This document shows, one piece after another, positions 14,530-16,489 of a stretch of 16,489 nucleotides of DNA. The position numbers and the translations under genes are program-made. The stretch spans positions 1 to 16,489 of the forward strand of contig DVHY01000090.1 in NCBI GenBank assembly GCA_018711755.1, given 5' to 3'. Numbering within the stretch: the stretch's first letter is position 1; every line of letters starts with the position of its first letter. The notes beneath the pieces were generated by a model. That model made no database searches. It was not told the DNA's origin and saw nothing but the letters and a program-made list of their open reading frames with translations. Origin of the DNA: Candidatus Limivicinus faecipullorum. GTDB lineage: Bacteria > Bacillota > Clostridia > Oscillospirales > Oscillospiraceae.

Positions 14530-14558
14530 TTGACAAAGCTGTTATAGCTGTATATACT
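14530..14558 (+). promoter_or_regulatory. Promoter of the GntR-ABC cassette
   Basis: Perfect TTGACA (14530-14535), a 17-base spacer and TATACT (14553-14558). The -10 box lies inside an inverted repeat, so a bound repressor would block RNA polymerase. Confidence 0.85.
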
Positions 14559-14570
14559 GTGCATATACAG
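14548..14570. promoter_or_regulatory. Inverted-repeat operator over the -10 box
   Basis: Perfect 8-bp arms CTGTATAT and ATATACAG separated by 7 bases, overlapping the -10 element and the start of transcription. Symmetry and placement fit autoregulation by the YtrA-type repressor encoded 20 bases downstream. Confidence 0.7.
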
Positions 14571-14589
14571 TAAGGGAGGAGGCAATGGG

Positions 14590-14964
14590 ATGACCATACT
14601 GATAGACAACCACAGCGGCGTGCCGATATATGACCAGATCTTCACCCAGATAAAAAACCAGATCATCAGCGGCGCCCTGCCGGAGGGGGAGGCCCTGCCT
14701 TCTATCCGCTCTCTGGCAAAGGACCTGGGCATAAGCGTCATCACCACAAAGCGGGCCTATGACGAGCTGGAGAGCGCCGGCTTCATCTACACCTTGCCGG
14801 GGAAGGGCAGCTTCGTCTCCCAGCGCAACACCCAGCTGGTGCGGGAGGAGAATCTGAAAGAGATAGAGGAACATCTTTTGAAGATACGGCAGCTGGCGGC
14901 CCAGTGCGGTCTCAGCCGCCGGGATATAATTGAAATGTTCAATATTTTGGAGGACGAGACATGA
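14590..14964 (+). CDS. GntR-family transcriptional repressor, YtrA subfamily
   Basis: A 124-residue DNA-binding protein. The winged helix-turn-helix occupies about 8-77, with VPIYDQIFTQIKNQIISGAL, LPSIRSLAKDLGISVITTKRAY and GFIYTLPGKGSFV, all typical of GntR proteins. The short C-terminal region (about 80-124, helical) replaces a large effector domain, which defines the YtrA subfamily. Such proteins usually repress their own ABC transporter operon and are relieved by cell-wall antibiotics or other envelope stress. AGGAGG lies seven bases before the ATG. An out-of-frame ATG at 14585 is ignored. Its stop overlaps the ATPase start as ATGA. The inducer here is unknown. Confidence 0.93.
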   Translation: MTILIDNHSGVPIYDQIFTQIKNQIISGALPEGEALPSIRSLAKDLGISVITTKRAYDELESAGFIYTLPGKGSFVSQRNTQLVREENLKEIEEHLLKIRQLAAQCGLSRRDIIEMFNILEDET

Positions 14965-15809
14965 GCAATGCCATTGAGACAAGGGGACTTACAAAACGTT
15001 TTAAGGACTTTACCCTGGGTCCCCTGGACCTTAAGCTGCCGGAGGGCTGCATATTGGGACTTATCGGAGAAAACGGCGCCGGCAAGACCACGGCCATAAA
15101 GCTGCTGCTGGGCATCCTGGAGCCGGACTCCGGCACGGCCTCGGTGCTGGGCCGGGACATATCCGGAGACATGAGCCAGGTGAAAGAGGAGCTGGGCGTG
15201 GTGCTGGATGAGCCGGGCCTGCCGGAAAAGCTGACGGTGGGACAGCTGGGGAAGATAATGCCCAGCATCTACAAAAGCTGGAGCCGGGAGGACTTTGCCG
15301 CCTACATCCGCCGCCTGGAGCTGCCTGAGGACAAGGCCTACAGGGACTTCTCCCGGGGCATGAAGATGAAGCTGGGCCTGGCTCTGGCCATGTCCCACAA
15401 ACCCAGGCTGCTGCTTCTGGACGAGGCCACCAGCGGCCTGGACCCGGTGGTGCGGGACAGTGTCACAGACCTGCTGCTGGACTTCACCCGGGATGCGGGC
15501 CATTCGGTCCTCATCTCCTCCCACATCGTCTCCGACCTGGAAAAGGTCTGCGACTATATAGCCTTCCTCCACAAGGGCAGGCTCATGCTCCTGGAGGAGA
15601 AGGACGCCCTGCTGGAGGAATACGGCCTGCTCCAGTGCTCCCGGGAGGAGGCGGAGGCCATAGAGCCCTCCGCCATCATAGGCCGCCGGGATAATCCCTA
15701 CGGCTGCCGCCTCATCGTCCGCAAAGACGCTCTGCCCCGGGGCGCCGAGACCCAGCCGGTGAGCATCGAGGAACTGTTCGTTTTTATGGTCAAGGAGGAC
15801 AAACAATGA
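14961..15809 (+). CDS. ABC transporter ATP-binding protein
   Basis: A 282-residue ATPase energising the membrane protein encoded next. Walker A is GENGAGKTT (36-44), Walker B LLLLDEA (about 149-155) continues into the D-loop SGLDP, and the H-loop His is about 188 in LISSHIVSD. The signature motif reads FSRGMKMKLGLA (about 130-141) instead of LSGGQ, and the usual Q-loop glutamine is replaced in VVLDEPGLPE. Both variations are familiar in YtrB-like ATPases of GntR-linked cassettes. The last 70 residues are a variable C-terminal extension. It is joined to its neighbours on both sides by ATGA overlaps, implying coupled, stoichiometric synthesis. Confidence 0.95.
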   Translation: MSNAIETRGLTKRFKDFTLGPLDLKLPEGCILGLIGENGAGKTTAIKLLLGILEPDSGTASVLGRDISGDMSQVKEELGVVLDEPGLPEKLTVGQLGKIMPSIYKSWSREDFAAYIRRLELPEDKAYRDFSRGMKMKLGLALAMSHKPRLLLLDEATSGLDPVVRDSVTDLLLDFTRDAGHSVLISSHIVSDLEKVCDYIAFLHKGRLMLLEEKDALLEEYGLLQCSREEAEAIEPSAIIGRRDNPYGCRLIVRKDALPRGAETQPVSIEELFVFMVKEDKQ

Positions 15810-16411
15810 AGGGTCTGCTTTTAAAGGATTTTTATGTGTTGAAAAAGGAGCTCCGGGCTTTTCTTTTCATAGTCGTGTTCTTCACTGCCTTTTCCTTTTT
15901 GGGAGACAACAACAGCTTTTTCATGTTTTACGGCCTGATAATGCTGCCCATAGCTAATATCAGCCTCATATCCTACGACGAGCGCAGCCACTGGGACAGC
16001 TTCCTGGAGACCACACCTGTCTCCCGCTCCACTGCGGTGACGGAGAAATACCTGCTGAACCTACTTTTGCTGCTCCTCTGGTCCCCGGTGGTGCTGGCAG
16101 TCTATCTGGTACAGTCCGCAAATCTGGGCAATCCTGTGCAGGCAATTTGCATCTGTGCATACATGGCCCTGTTCTTCCCCGCCGTCATTTATCCCTTCAT
16201 CTTTGCCTTGGGCAGTGAAAAGGGCCGCTTCGCCTATTTCATCTTCATATTCGCGGCAATGGCAATCGTCGCCGCCGGGGTGAGCCTGATGGACCAGGGA
16301 GCCTTTGTCATCCCCGATGAGCTGTCTCTCATCCTGCTGCTGCCGCCTATAGCAGCCTATCTCATATCCTGGCGCATATCCATCGCCCTGTACAAAAAAC
16401 GCTCCCTATAA
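15806..16411 (+). CDS. ABC-2 type transporter permease
   Basis: A 201-residue polytopic membrane protein with about six hydrophobic segments (near 18-34, 38-56, 82-104, 112-132, 137-157 and 170-192). The N-terminus MKGLLLKDFYVLKKELR, followed by a cytoplasmic loop with DERSHWDSFLETTPVSRS, is characteristic of the small ABC-2 permeases found with YtrA-type regulators. It should form the export channel with the upstream ATPase, probably as a homodimer because no second permease is visible before the terminator. The substrate is unknown. Family precedent suggests bacteriocins, cell-wall-active antibiotics or lipids. Confidence 0.88.
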   Translation: MKGLLLKDFYVLKKELRAFLFIVVFFTAFSFLGDNNSFFMFYGLIMLPIANISLISYDERSHWDSFLETTPVSRSTAVTEKYLLNLLLLLLWSPVVLAVYLVQSANLGNPVQAICICAYMALFFPAVIYPFIFALGSEKGRFAYFIFIFAAMAIVAAGVSLMDQGAFVIPDELSLILLLPPIAAYLISWRISIALYKKRSL

Positions 16412-16438
16412 TCGTTGCTTCCGCCAATCTTGAAGAAC

Positions 16439-16474
16439 ATCCGCTTCCATGTTATCATGGAGGCGGATATTTTT
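16439..16474 (+). terminator. Intrinsic terminator of the GntR-ABC cassette
   Basis: A 13-bp stem (arms 16439-16451 and 16456-16468, one G-U wobble) with loop ttat, followed by a run of five Ts. It begins 28 bases after the permease stop and closes the operon at three genes. Confidence 0.9.
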
Positions 16475-16489
16475 ATCGTCCTCCGCCCC

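Noticed and set aside
14787..15806. Minus-strand open frame opposite the ABC ATPase (339 codons)
   Set aside because: Shadow of an ATPase with Walker motifs on the plus strand.

Overview
The window looks like chromosomal DNA from a GC-rich, anaerobic, probably gut-dwelling member of the Clostridia (Oscillospiraceae/Lachnospiraceae-like). This rests on strong AGGAGG-type ribosome binding sites, a SAM-I (S-box) riboswitch in front of metK, a family-2 (Firmicute-type) galT, a YtrA-type GntR/ABC cassette, consensus sigma-A promoters with 16-17 bp spacers, and compact hairpin-plus-T terminators. The genus cannot be fixed from sequence alone. No rRNA, tRNA, CRISPR array, IS element or phage gene was found. 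Fifteen protein genes are supported: twelve read on the minus strand (1-14145) and three on the plus strand (14590-16411).

Region 1 (1-8000, minus strand) is about galactosides. A GH2 glycosidase (7934-5604) and a GH36 alpha-galactosidase (5607-4027) overlap by ATGA and end at a long hairpin (3967-4001). Neither has a signal peptide, so they should act on imported oligosaccharides. Next comes tex (TTG start, strong promoter, S1-domain RNA-binding protein), coupled by GTGA to galT, a galactose-1-phosphate uridylyltransferase, followed by the start of a membrane protein that runs off the left edge.

Region 2 (8001-12829, minus strand) is the most interesting part. A SorC/LsrR-type regulator with its own promoter and terminator stands upstream of a five-gene operon: dhaL-like, dhaK-like, lsrF-like, a DUF1097 membrane protein and a compact VOC (glyoxalase-fold) protein, ending in a strong terminator (8001-8032). 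There is no dhaM, no PTS gene, and no lsrACDB, lsrK or lsrG. The operon can be laid over the AI-2 (Lsr) pathway role for role: regulator, kinase, small isomerase-like protein, LsrF thiolase/aldolase and a membrane protein. Every step except LsrF and the regulator would be filled by an unrelated family. This may be a non-canonical AI-2-like or novel short-sugar catabolic pathway. Two clear palindromes flank the operon promoter, and a structured intercistronic segment separates lsrF from DUF1097.

Region 3 (12913-14462, minus strand) is metK with a textbook S-box leader, a consensus promoter and a terminator. Metabolically, S-adenosylmethionine is the ultimate precursor of AI-2, which makes the neighbourhood suggestive but proves nothing.

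Region 4 (14530-16489, plus strand) is a self-contained cassette of a GntR/YtrA repressor, an ABC ATPase and an ABC-2 permease, joined by two ATGA overlaps. A perfect inverted repeat covers its -10 box, and a terminator follows it. It is probably an inducible envelope-stress or antimicrobial export system.
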